From Aphanomyces cochlioides (Eukaryota; Oomycota; Saprolegniomycetes; Saprolegniales; Verrucalvaceae), in NCBI GenBank assembly GCA_019828595.1, contig JAHQRK010000007.1:930001-994000 (forward strand): a DNA stretch of 64,000 bases, written 5' to 3'. The translations under genes were made by a program, and so were the position numbers. The notes under the pieces were generated by a model, which made no database searches, was not told the DNA's origin, and was given only the letters and a program-made list of their open reading frames with translations. Shown one piece after another: positions 32,621-42,579 of the stretch. Each line of letters starts with the position of its first letter. The first letter of the stretch is position 1.

Positions 32621-34230
32621 AAGCTCAGTTTTCGGCTAAAGAAACCTTATAAAATTAATACTATAATTTTTCACGATAATATGTTTTGGAGGGAAAATGC
32701 GAGGGAATTGGATAGTACAGAGCTTAGAGGCTCATTTTCGAAATGGAAGAAGTCAAGATCGTCAAGACGCGCCGGCGCTACAGCCTCGAGACCAGAAGAA
32801 ACATATTGCGCGCGCTGTCTGAGAACACTCAGTAGCACGTCGCCGATCTCAGTGGGATCCCTCTCCGCACGATACAGAATTTCGTGCGAGAGAGGAAAAA
32901 AATCGAAACGTCGTTTCAAGCGAAAAGAAGGCTGAATATTGGACAGCCTGGTCGTCCAGATATCCTTCCTGGTGGCAATGTAAGTCGTCAAATTTATTTC
33001 ATATCTCACTCTTTATTTGGACTTACTGGACTACATGGTAGCGATGCGGGAGAAACATTTTCCCTTGACAACCTCATGTAGTTCAACAAGTCAAAGCTCA
33101 CAATCTGGAATGGGTAACGCAGTATTCAGCCTCGAAAGAGGACCCAAATAAATCATTCTTTAAACTTTGTAGAGAATTTGTCTATAGACATGGATTTTCT
33201 CGCCGTCGAGCCTCCACAGCAAAGGCAATGACTTCCTTGCAAATGCTAGAGGTTCGACAGAAATTTGTCGAAGAATTTTGGAGCGAACACGACCATTTCG
33301 ATGACTGTGATGTCATCAATTGTGATGAAACCGGCATATACTTTGATACTCCACCGAAGTATATCCTTGCCCAAAAAGGTGCTGATGCCAGCATCTCTCA
33401 AGCCGACAAGTCCTGCCGCTTAACGGCCGTCTTAGCAGCGAAACGTAACGGCAATATATTGTTATTATTTGCTATAATATTATACAACTAGGTGATAAAC
33501 TACCAATTCTTTTCATCGTCAAAGGAAAGCCTGGTGGGTTCATCGATGAAAACGAGTTGCAAACCTATCCTTTAGGGTATTTTTACGCTGTTCAGAAGAA
33601 TGCATGGATTGACGGAGATGGCTGGAATTTCTACCTCGACATTATTTTTAGGTAATATATTCAAGTTTGATGTCATTAATTAGTGTTAGACATGAAATTG
33701 TAAGGCCTTCCTTGATACTTGTTGAGGCTCACTTGACGCCGAAAAACATCACTTTCGTGGAGGAGAATCTCAGTTCTACTGTATGCACCCTTCCTCCGAA
33801 CATGGCATCTGTGCTACAGCCTCTGGATGTTGGGGTTATGGGCCCCTTTGAGGCCAAGCTGCGAAACTTGTGGCTTCAAGAAACGTATCATCCCTCAACT
33901 GCAGTGGAGAAAGGATGGCGTGCATCAAGCGTGCCATCAAAGCTTGGGATATGATGTCCCCAGAAACGATTAAAAGGCCTTTGAAAAGGCTATTCCAAGA
34001 CGCAAATCAGCTTGATCTATAACACTAATATATGTCATTTCATTCATTTACTAATTGGTTTCAAAGATGAACGTCTCAGCTTGGATTCTTTGCAAGAAGA
34101 GATCAATATATAAACTCTGAAAGAACACAAGTTGAAAAAGGTACTATGAAAATTGATATGCGGGGTGAGTGGCTGTTTGCCCAATCAAAAGTTAGTACCA
34201 CTATACGTGTATTTTTACGGGTCCTCTCTG
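32585..34230. mobile_element. Third pogo-type element, degraded
   Basis: The inverted ends share AGAGGACCCGTAAAAATACA and ATAGTGGTAC over about 35 bp. TA precedes the left end (32583-32584), but the right flank no longer shows TA. The element cuts across the region next to the Gypsy remnant. Confidence 0.75.
32743..33954 (+). pseudogene. Pogo-like transposase, multiply broken
   Basis: It starts at 32743 (MEEVKIVKTRRRYSLETRR) with a helix-turn-helix interrupted by a TAG, continuing VADLSGIPLRTIQNFVRERK. The core at 33228-33491 contains the first Asp block (DVINCDETGIYFDTPPKY). The next part, KLPILFIVKGKPGGFIDENE, is in another frame after a lost intron donor. The third block is SVLQPLDVGVMGPFEAKLR. 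The second Asp block reads ILVEAHLTPKN instead of the usual Asp-Asn motif, so it appears lost. It is related to the copy at 40778-41975. Confidence 0.78.
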
Positions 34231-35256
34231 CTTGGATGATTCGAAATAAACCGATGAAACTTGATTATTCGGTTTAGCAGGTGTTAGTATTGACAGCATT
34301 GAATTTACGCGTCGAAATAGTCTTGACTTCGTTTTGGATCGAACTTCGAAGGATGGGAATAAAGTTATACGCTCAGTGTCTTGACTTCGAACTTCGGTAT
34401 ACAATGCATGAACCCGCTAGAAGCTCCGTCGTTTGGGGCAGCTCAGGGTTAGTGAGACTTACGACCACGTCAAAAATTTACTTTGATTTTGTTATGAGTT
34501 GTTTCTTCAACAACAGCAGGGCAACCACTGACAGCAGCAGGCAGGCACGGGAGGGGCGACGGTGCGACGGAGGGTGGCGACGATGCGGGCTCGGATCGAT
34601 CAGGAAGGGCTACCAAATGTAGACTGGCACTTAGTCTACGAGGCAGTCTAGGGCGAGATTGAAAGAGAAATACAAGTTTACACCAAGCTAGATATCTAAA
34701 CTAAAACATGGTCCTAGAACTCACATATGAACTTCATAGAAAAGCTTTTGTAACACGACAGTGCTCGAGTTTTTCAGGCCTTTGAGGCGCCTAGCCAATC
34801 AAGAGACCCACCAGGTTCTCGATGGAAGGTTCTTGCACGCGCGCGTCGTCTATCTGGCCGCTTACCTGGTCCAGCGGGCTTCTTTCGGCATGACCCCCGC
34901 CGGAGCGACTGATATCTTAAATATTTCAAATATTATCCGGGTTTTCCGGATAAAACCGGTGCTGGTGGCTCAGTGGCTGTAAGTACACTTTGCGATGCTT
35001 CACCATGCAGTAAATGGTTCTCAAAGTCTGTTTACAACAACAGTCTCTCGATGTCTCTGTTACTGTAAACAGATTTTATCGTTCATATCAACGCTCTCAC
35101 GTTCCATTTTGATACGTCTACAGTACTGGGCACTACTCCAATTGAACCCCCGTCGGGATTTTAAATGTATTTTTACCGGACAACATTATCCGGATTTCGC
35201 AGGATAATTTCATGCTTGGCAACGCTCGTCAGAGGTTCATGGTGATATGAGGCAAC
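34231..35256. other. Intergenic, nothing recognised
   Basis: No convincing gene. Several ATTATCCGG and CCGGATAA motifs occur near 34930-35210. Confidence 0.5.
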
Positions 35257-35617
35257 TTAGTATTTCTGACGAATAGCTATCAATAATCCGGTGAAATACA
35301 TTGCACCTGTTGCGTTAGTTGGAAAAACCCAACCTCGCAACATAAACAGATTCAGATACGACTGCAGCAGATCAATGCGTACACCGCGCATCGCCTTCAA
35401 ATATTGTTTGATTCGGACTTCCCACACTCGTTCGATTGACTGAGTGTGGGTGCTGTTCACGGGGTTGACAAAATTGCTCGAATGGTTTACCCGCATATGT
35501 GAGTGACCAGATGGCTAGCCAGTGTTTGATTGTTGATCCTGTGCGACACAAGGTTGTCATGTCCTCGCGCTCGTTTCTCCACGCCGTCCTGAGATTCTCC
35601 GACACGCCACAAGCCAA
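35257..35617 (-). pseudogene. Merlin/ISXO2-like transposase, C-terminal fragment
   Basis: The frame contains RVNHSSNFVNPVNSTHTQSI and ERVWEVRIKQYLKAMRG, the conserved end of the ISXO2/Merlin nuclease with the catalytic Glu. Preceding it in a shifted frame is CRTGSTIKHWLAIW, where the family has GSTI followed by Ser-Asp; the Asp is lost. A 190-residue frame upstream (35557-36129) is open but I cannot assign it. Confidence 0.65.
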
Positions 35618-36349
35618 CCCAAGAATACGAAGTGGATCAGCATTCTTGTCTGTACCATGCCCAAAGCTCTCACATTTCTAATCCTCGCCTGCCACGCATA
35701 CGGCCACCACCTCACGCCTCTCGTTGCCAATGTCAACCGTCGTCTCATGTCCTGTCTTGCTGTGCAAACTGGTGCCTTGTACTTTTGTCGCCTCCACTGC
35801 ATCTCAAACTTTGCTTGACTCGAGAAGATCATCGAAGGCATCATTGGCATGCTTCGACGGTCTATTCCAGTCATCCAAGGTTTGAGATGACCCCGCCGCT
35901 CATTTGAACGTACGGAACCATCAATCAAATATGTGAATTTAACTGGAGTCGTAGTGGACATTGCGTAAACCACTTGAACTTGCCAACCAAACTCGGCGAA
36001 TGTGACTTCGGCTGCAAATTTCTGTCTGTTTGAGCTGTGACGCTCGTTTGCTCGTGTCGGCTTCGAAGTTTGGACTTTGCAGATTGCTATCGCTTGAAAT
36101 AAATGTGAGCCACAGCCAGTAAGAGTCACTGTGCATTGTCATTCATCATTAAAGATAGAAAAACGACTAAACTAAGCATGGCGTCGCTTGATCAGGTCAT
36201 AAAGAGTTGTGAGTTTCATGTCATTGTATCTTCGTTTTGAACTGGAGTCGTAGGCTGGGAAAATCGATCGTCCTAGCTCGTTGAAACACTCGCAAAAATG
36301 GTTTGACCTTTCTGACATGAACAGTTTAGATACATGAGCGTCGGACAGT

Positions 36350-37203
36350 GTGGATTTCTCCATCAAGGACTTCATGACAAATTTGAGTTTGGAGAAGTTA
36401 ACTCGATCACAACCACGGGAAAATTGTTTTGGTGATAATACCCGAATTGGAGGGCAGTTTGTAGACGGCACCCCACACCACCAAACATCGAATATTCGTC
36501 CTGTTGGACAGGACCATGTCCGTTGCAAGCTCGAACTTCTTTTGCTTACCCAATGGTTTGGCAATCAACGTCACTGCAGCTGTACCCGGCAGCACGTCCG
36601 ACATTTCCATTTGTGAGTCCAATCTTGTGTTTCATGAGAAGAGACTAAAGAAGGCGGAAGTGGACGCACGACTCCAAGACAACGGCTTCCTTCAGGACAC
36701 CTATCCAGCTAGCTGGGCTATACTTGCAGACAAGGGTTACCAAGGATTGCATCGCCGTATTCGAGCTATCACTCCCACCAAGCGTCCAGCAAATGGAATG
36801 CTCTCTCCGAGCGAGATATCAGCAAATGACATGATTTCTGGCGATTGTGTTATTGTGGAGAACTTTTGTGGACGATTGAAGACTCTGTGGGCAATCACAA
36901 GCGACAATTATACATGGAAAAAAGATCACTATGATCTTTTTTCCAAACTTGTGTGGCTTTGACGAATGTTCATATTCGTTGCAACCCATTGCGTGACGAT
37001 GACGGACATGACTTCAACAGATATTTCAATCGTTTATTGTCAATTGGGGAAAAAATTAAAGCAAAACGAGCTAACTCAACGGCAAAATATCGTGAAAAGC
37101 GCAAGTAACGCTGGAGAGTCATGCTTCCTTCCAATGCCGATTTGGATTATGGCTCTGATCCAAGTCTTGGTGATAATGACGACAACAGTGGTATTTTTGG
37201 CTA
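36350..37203 (+). pseudogene. IS5-like (DDE_Tnp_4 type) transposase, frameshifted
   Basis: The first catalytic region is GGQFVDGTPHHQTSNIRPVG. After a shift the frame at 36504-36962 reads FFCLPNGLAINVTAAVPGST, SWAILADKGYQGLHRRIRA (second Asp) and DCVIVENFCGRLKTLWAIT (Glu). Near 36950 another shift leads to the usual C-terminus (TNVHIRCNPLRDDDGHDF and NRYF). Two frameshifts and a stop inactivate it. It differs from the IS5-like gene at 17965. Confidence 0.72.
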
Positions 37204-38193
37204 GTGTTTGCATGTTAAAAATCAATTCTTTTCCTTTTGGCCATTTCTTGTGTTTTTTGCAAAAGAGCTCTATTTTTAGTCAAATTCTTGATATAACATA
37301 TGTTACAGTAATTGGAAATCGAACAGTCACTTCCAATGCCATTCAACTCAAAATTTAAATATCATTCTCCGGTTTTTGCTGGACAGTATCCGTAAATTTC
37401 AGTCATGAGCTGAACGAGTGTCAAGCATTTTCGCCACGATAGATTTGAAAAGCATAGTGAAACGAAGTGAGTCCAGATTATGATTGAAAATGCTTTTTTG
37501 GCAAAAATTAGGGGAGCGAGCACTGCTTTGAATTTTCTCGTGCTTGATGTCGATATATTCCTTTCGTTTCATAATCCTTACACTGACCACAACTTTCTAA
37601 CCCCATGAAGTAAGGTGCAATGCTTAGTTAGCATGGAAGTATAGTCATCAACCCGTGCATGGTCTCACTTCACATTTCCCTTCCTCCGTGATTTCAAAGC
37701 GAGGAGTTCTTTTCTCTGTGTCGCTCCACCCAGGTGGTTGGACAGCCACCTAGGAGGCGCATGTTTGCAGTGCTCCTTGATGTTTTAAAAGTCATATCGA
37801 GGAAACTACAAGTTTTTTGCCGAAAAACAGTTTGAATGATTTCACGGTTCACTGCGCGCAATCTGCGGTTTCAGAGCAGATCGAAAGCCACACATTACAG
37901 GGCGAAATTCACTTATTGTGTCAACAAATTGATTGTGACCTGTAGTGTGTGGTATTTCTATCAACATTAAGGTAATGCAAAAGCAGAAACACCAAGAACG
38001 AGTCGTCTATCGTTCTTTGTGTTTCTGCTTTGTAGTCCAGTTGTGACGTGAACTCGGCGATTAAGTACAATGTTTCAATGTGGTAGCATTATCAGCGTTT
38101 AGTTTAAATGAATCCGAGCCTTCTTCTAAGTGATGGACATCGCTGTTCTCATCGAAATGTGTTAGTTTTTCTCCAAGCTGATGTCAAAAGATT
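37204..38193. other. Intergenic with one long hairpin
   Basis: No gene recognised. Holds the hairpin at 37979-38033. Confidence 0.5.
37979..38033 (+). repeat. Imperfect hairpin, arms about 22 bp
   Basis: AAAGCAGAAACACCAAGAAC pairs with GTTCTTTGTGTTTCTGCTTT with one mismatch around a short loop. Confidence 0.85.
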
Positions 38194-38222
38194 AGAGGTT
38201 CTCACAGTGGCTTTAGCGGCTG
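38194..38222 (+). repeat. 29-bp terminal-like repeat shared with 10239-10267
   Basis: Lies about 240 bp left of the Myb-like gene of the third Harbinger-type pair and may be its left terminus; no matching right copy was found beyond 40254. Confidence 0.6.
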
Positions 38223-38275
38223 ATGCTGACATGTTTTGCCCAATCAGATGATTTTCTCACTTCATCATGTCAGCA

Positions 38276-38312
38276 CACTTCTGTCAGCACAGAATTTGTG
38301 CTGACAGAAGTG
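38276..38312. repeat. Perfect hairpin, 16-bp arms, 5-nt loop
   Basis: CACTTCTGTCAGCACA, GAATT, then its exact inverse, next to further TGTCAGCAC copies. Confidence 0.95.
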
Positions 38313-38465
38313 ACGCGAAGCAAGTGCAAAACAATTGGTCGATATGAGTTGCAATCGTCAATATGATTGGCTAAGAATATCTGGCTGATTGGCCGTCAGC
38401 CATCAGTCAGAGCCACTTTTGCTTGACGGCATTGCTCAGCGTTGATTTCATCTTCGCTCCAACCC

Positions 38466-39146
38466 ATGGTTCTCGATAAATGGACCGATGACGAGACAAA
38501 CAACTTCCTTGCATACTGGAATGATCACATGGACGACTACATGAAGCAGAAGATGTCGTTCTACCAAGCCGCAGCTCGGTCCCTTGGTACGAAGGAATGG
38601 AAATCTGTCAAGAACAGGTGCGAACATCTCGATCGAAAGTACACAAAAATCAAACAGAAAATGAGTGCTTCTGGCTTTGGCGTCCGAGAAACAGACCCTC
38701 AATCACTGCGTGCGACTATCATGAAAGAATTCAAGTGGTATTATGACATGGACGATTTATTTTGCAAGTCTACGCATGCTAATCCACTCGTCGTCATCGA
38801 TACGTGCCGCATCAGCGATGAAATCGAAGAGAGTTGCCACGCTCAAGATGTAACGATACTCATGGCACAAAATACGGTGGAAGAGACCGAGAAAATGCAT
38901 CATCAACAAAAAGTAACTGGTAAGCGCAAAAAGAGGGACGAAACCAAGGAGCCAAGTATAACGGACGTTCTGCTTGAGCTTGGCCAACAAAGCATAGATT
39001 TGGAGCGTAGTAAACTTGACCTCATGCAGAAGCAATTTGAATTTGAAATGGCTACGCGTCGTGAGGAAATGGAGCAAAGACAACGTCAATTTGAGCTTAC
39101 CTACCAAAATCCCCAAGCTAATACGAACTTGATAAGATGGTCCTAG
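38466..39146 (+). CDS. Myb/SANT-like (trihelix) protein of a Harbinger-type element
   Basis: The intact frame starts at MVLDKWTDDETNNFLAYWND (38466). Residues of about 5-75 form a trihelix/Myb-like DNA-binding domain (EWKSVKNRCEHLDRKYTKIK). The C-terminal 75 residues are a charged helix (LMQKQFEFEMATRREEMEQR) probably forming a coiled coil. It converges on the transposase at 39184-40254 with 37 bp between the stops, the same arrangement as the pairs near 5510 and 22720. I infer it is the DNA-binding partner of that transposase. It is the only complete Myb-like frame of the three. Confidence 0.82.
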   Translation: MVLDKWTDDETNNFLAYWNDHMDDYMKQKMSFYQAAARSLGTKEWKSVKNRCEHLDRKYTKIKQKMSASGFGVRETDPQSLRATIMKEFKWYYDMDDLFCKSTHANPLVVIDTCRISDEIEESCHAQDVTILMAQNTVEETEKMHHQQKVTGKRKKRDETKEPSITDVLLELGQQSIDLERSKLDLMQKQFEFEMATRREEMEQRQRQFELTYQNPQANTNLIRWS

Positions 39147-39183
39147 AAGCTAAAATTCGAAAAATTGCTGATACAAGCAAGCC

Positions 39184-40254
39184 TTAGATATAGTTAAAAT
39201 GGCGTAATACAAGGTGCTTTTGAATCTCTAACTGAAACTCATTTGCTGGAGTCCACACATCATCGTTATCGTCAGGCTCTACGGCTCCATACGCTTCAAT
39301 TTCTGGCAAGTCCACGTCGTACTCTTCGTTGCGTTCATCGTCTTTTGAAATGCAAATATTGTGCAACATAATGCAAGCAAGAATCATTCGAATGACCATT
39401 TCATGGCATTCAGTGTCACGCATGATAGTGAAGAAGCCGTCACGTAGCCTAGAAAATCGTGATTTGATCATACCAATGCAATGCTCTATTATCATGCGTG
39501 TTGCTGAAAAGTGACAGTTGAATTGTTTGTTCTCACGTATGTTTGATTTTGGAGCCTTGTATGGACGCAAGAGATGGGCTTGAAGAGCCTAAGCCGAGTC
39601 ACCGATCAAAAATTCATAGGGAGCGAAAAGCTTCTCGGGTTGCAAAGAAATAGCCATCGCTTTATGTTGTCGACTGTCGTGTGCACTGCTTGGAAAGCCC
39701 ACCAACATAGCTCGAACGCGCCTCATGTGGTCGCAAACGAGTTGTCCAGCTATATCATAACGTGATTTCCTGTTGTAAAATGTCTCGTGGTCGTCTTATG
39801 GCTTGTATTTTAATTCAAATGAAGTACCATCAATAACCCCAATGACACCACGTAAACCACACTTTTTTTCAATCGCCAATGATATGGTTTGCCTTTCTCG
39901 CTCACTCGGCCATGATACAAACTCCGACAATCGACTATGGAGGCTCTCGACTACTTTGACAATGAATTTTCGTACTGTTCCTTCTCCAATGCCAAAATGT
40001 TGACCAATGACATGGTACGAGCCTCCAACTCCACTTGTAGCCATGTAGTGTAAAAAGACTTGGAGTTGTAGCTCCAATGGAGCTTGTGGAGGACCAAGCG
40101 TATTGTTGAATAAGTTGTGGTCACGTAATAATGAAGCGACGTAATCGAACGTCTCAAACGACATTCGTAAGTCCCGAGTAACACGAAGAGAGTCCAAACC
40201 AAGCAGATACAGAGAACGACGGAAAAATTCGCCCAGTGGTACTCTACCATATTT
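39184..40254 (-). pseudogene. Harbinger transposase with two internal stops
   Basis: Reading from about 40254 the minus strand gives GRVPLGEFFRRSLYLLGLDS, the helical N-terminal region (HVIGQHFGIGEGTVRKFIVK) and LRGVIGVIDGTSFELKYKP (first Asp). A stop follows, then IAGQLVCDHMRRVRAMLVG and PYEFLIGDSA (second Asp) with another stop. The last part is FSATRMIIEHCIGMIKSRF (Glu) to the end. Frame is kept across both stops, so these look like two point mutations. The true start may lie slightly upstream of 40254. Confidence 0.82.
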
Positions 40255-40777
40255 TCTGAATATTATTATTCTGCAGTCCTAAAAAAATTAAAAAAGATTT
40301 CATCCAATAGTTGCGTATGTTTACCACGACGTTCCACATGATATCATGCATATTTCACGGCCTAAATAAAGTCGATGCGAAACAATTTTAGTGATGCGAC
40401 GACGTGTTAGCGCATCAGTATGGTCAATTTAACTACAATTCTAGTATGCTATGTACACCATCTTCAAATGAATCACCTCACAACCATTTACCTATTTGAA
40501 ATTCTTTAATAGTCTAATAACCAGTTTCAATGAGACGAAAAGAAATGGAAACCAAATATCTCACCACGGAGAAAAACAATATGCTTGATGAGTAGTTTTT
40601 TTAATGCCTCTGGTGGGTTCAATCCCCAGGATGCGAACTTTTTTCCAGCAATATTTTTCATCAAGTTTTAGCGTATTCAACAATATATTTTGACTTAAAT
40701 AATCTATACATGTCAATCCTCGGCTCTGATTGGCTGATTCAAAACTCCTGCCAACTTTCACCGAAACAGTCGACACC
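40255..40777. other. AT-rich spacer, no gene
   Basis: Separates the Harbinger transposase from the fourth pogo-like gene. A GGGTTCAATCCCC motif near 40616-40628 resembles a tRNA T-loop but the rest of a tRNA is absent. Confidence 0.5.
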
Positions 40778-41975
40778 ATGCGCGTCTACAAGACGTGCTC
40801 AATAGCCGAGAGGAAGAAGCTGCTTCTGAACTTCGATGTTTCAACCATGAGCTCCAGATCATATGCTGAAGCGAATGGAATACCATGGACAACGTGGAGA
40901 GGCTGGCTGACGAAGAAAGAAGCGATCATGGCTTCTACACGCAATGGCAAGAGGGCAACTCTCGGTGGTCAAGGACGCAACCAACTCATCCCGTTTGCCG
41001 ACCAGCTCCACGACTACATGAACGACGTTCGCGAGAACGAGCACTATCTCACCCATACCCACATGATCACATACATGAGGATGCATCACATGGACTGGCT
41101 TGACGAGTACCTCGACACGAAATCAAGTGATGACGCGGCCTACGCAAGCTTGGCTCGACTATGTCAGCGCTTCTCAGCGCGTTATCGCTTCTCTCAGCGT
41201 GTCCCATGTGTGAGCAAGATGACTCAGCAAGACTTGTCGAACACACGGGACGATTTTGCAACGTCATTTTGGGAGAAGTTCCGCGCCACGGCACCTTGTG
41301 ACATCATCAACGTCTATGAGACATCAATTTACTATGACATGCCACCAGGAAAGACGTTGGCCAAGGTTGGTGGTTCCTCCTATGTGGACAAGTCACAGAA
41401 GCATTCTGACCGCCTAACTGCCGTGATGTCAGTACATTCGAATGGTATGCACCTCCAGATGGTCACTCTGATTCACAGTAGGTGACAAGCTTCCGATATT
41501 GTTTATTGTGAAAGGTGTGCCTGGAGGAAGGATTGAAGCTGAAGAGCTGCCAACATATCCACCAGGCCATATGTACGTTGTGCAAGAATCAGCTTGGATG
41601 GACAAGTATGTGTGGTCGCAATACCTCTGCGAGCTCTTGAAGTTTGAAATTATTGGCCCCTCTGTCATTTTGTGTGACTACCTCGATTGCCACGTAAACG
41701 AGGACTCATTCAACACTGTGTCGTCCGAATTATTCAGTGTTCTTGATCCCCTCCCCAAGAATTCTACAAGTGTATGCCAGCCATTGGATGTCGGTGTAAT
41801 GGGACCGCTTAAGAGTAAGTTACGAGCGAAGTGGCTACGTGAAGCTCCAGTTGTATCTGCTGCCGAGAAGCGACTGGCCATGATCAAGCGAACGATTGAG
41901 GTGTGGGATGACATGCCTTGTGATGTTATCAGTCGATCGTTCGAGAAGGCTCTGCCAAAGATCACTATTTTGTAG
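40778..41975 (+). pseudogene. Pogo-like transposase with lost first catalytic Asp
   Basis: The frame starts at MRVYKTCSIAERKKLLLNFD (40778). Exons 40778-41444 and 41482-41975 join in frame through a 37-bp GTATGC...TAG intron. It contains a Psq-like helix-turn-helix (SRSYAEANGIPWTTWRGW), then CDIINVYETSIYYDMPPGK, where the family has DET: the first catalytic Asp codon is TAT instead of GAT. The second block is VILCDYLDCHVNEDS (Asp kept, Asn after it changed to Tyr) and the third is SVCQPLDVGVMGPLKSKL. The reading frame is otherwise complete to 41975. So this is either a point-mutated dead transposase or a DNA-binding derivative without cutting activity. Confidence 0.85.
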
Positions 41976-42185
41976 AACCATTAGACTGGCGGTTTTGTAA
42001 AAATTGCATCGATTCATTTCTGGGTGTCGATTTTGTTGACCGAATTTGTGTCTCGTCGTCGTCGGCAATGTCAATTTTTATTGGCTGAATAATAGCCAAT
42101 GAATCTAATCGATCTCATTTCAATTTAATTGAAATAGCGTCAAATGTGAACATGAATAATATAATTGTCTATACAAACTTTTATA

Positions 42186-42425
42186 TAAAGAGGTAGTACC
42201 ACTGGGCGAATTTTTCCGTCGTTCTCTGTAGTTCATTGTCCAATTGCCAATCTTCGCCACATTCCGTAATTCATATTTGATTCTACAGGGGACCACATTG
42301 CATGCAAAATAAACCACTTTGCTTGCAACTAAGTCAAGTTCAACTACGAACATTGAAGGTTTTCAAACTTCGAAACCACATTGGTCGCTGAAAAGACCAA
42401 CTTGCCCGGGCAATGGTGTAGTAAT
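42186..42425. repeat. Transposon fragments: Harbinger N-terminus and Tc1-like end
   Basis: 42186-42240 (+) encodes PLGEFFRRSL, matching the transposase start at about 40190-40245. Next, about 42270-42423 (-) repeats the sequence that flanks the MITE at 8440-8703, ending CACCATTGCCCGGG next to TA, probably the end of a Tc1-like family. Confidence 0.75.
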
Positions 42426-42579
42426 AGACTTTGTGGTTGGCTGTTGAGATTGAAGTTGATATCCGGATTACGGATAATGATCACTGCATTTATCCGGATG
42501 CCGAACATCAACCGACATTCTGACGCCAAAAGAAGAATGAAGGTCTTAATTCCAATCCTGATTTGCCAACCCGGACAGA

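Noticed and set aside
34281..34622. Frame rich in Arg and Gly after a pogo end
   Set aside because: Simple-sequence GC bias (repeated CAGCAG and GGGCGACGG) explains it.
40560..40635. Possible tRNA (GGGTTCAATCCCC motif)
   Set aside because: No acceptor, D or anticodon stems can be paired around it.
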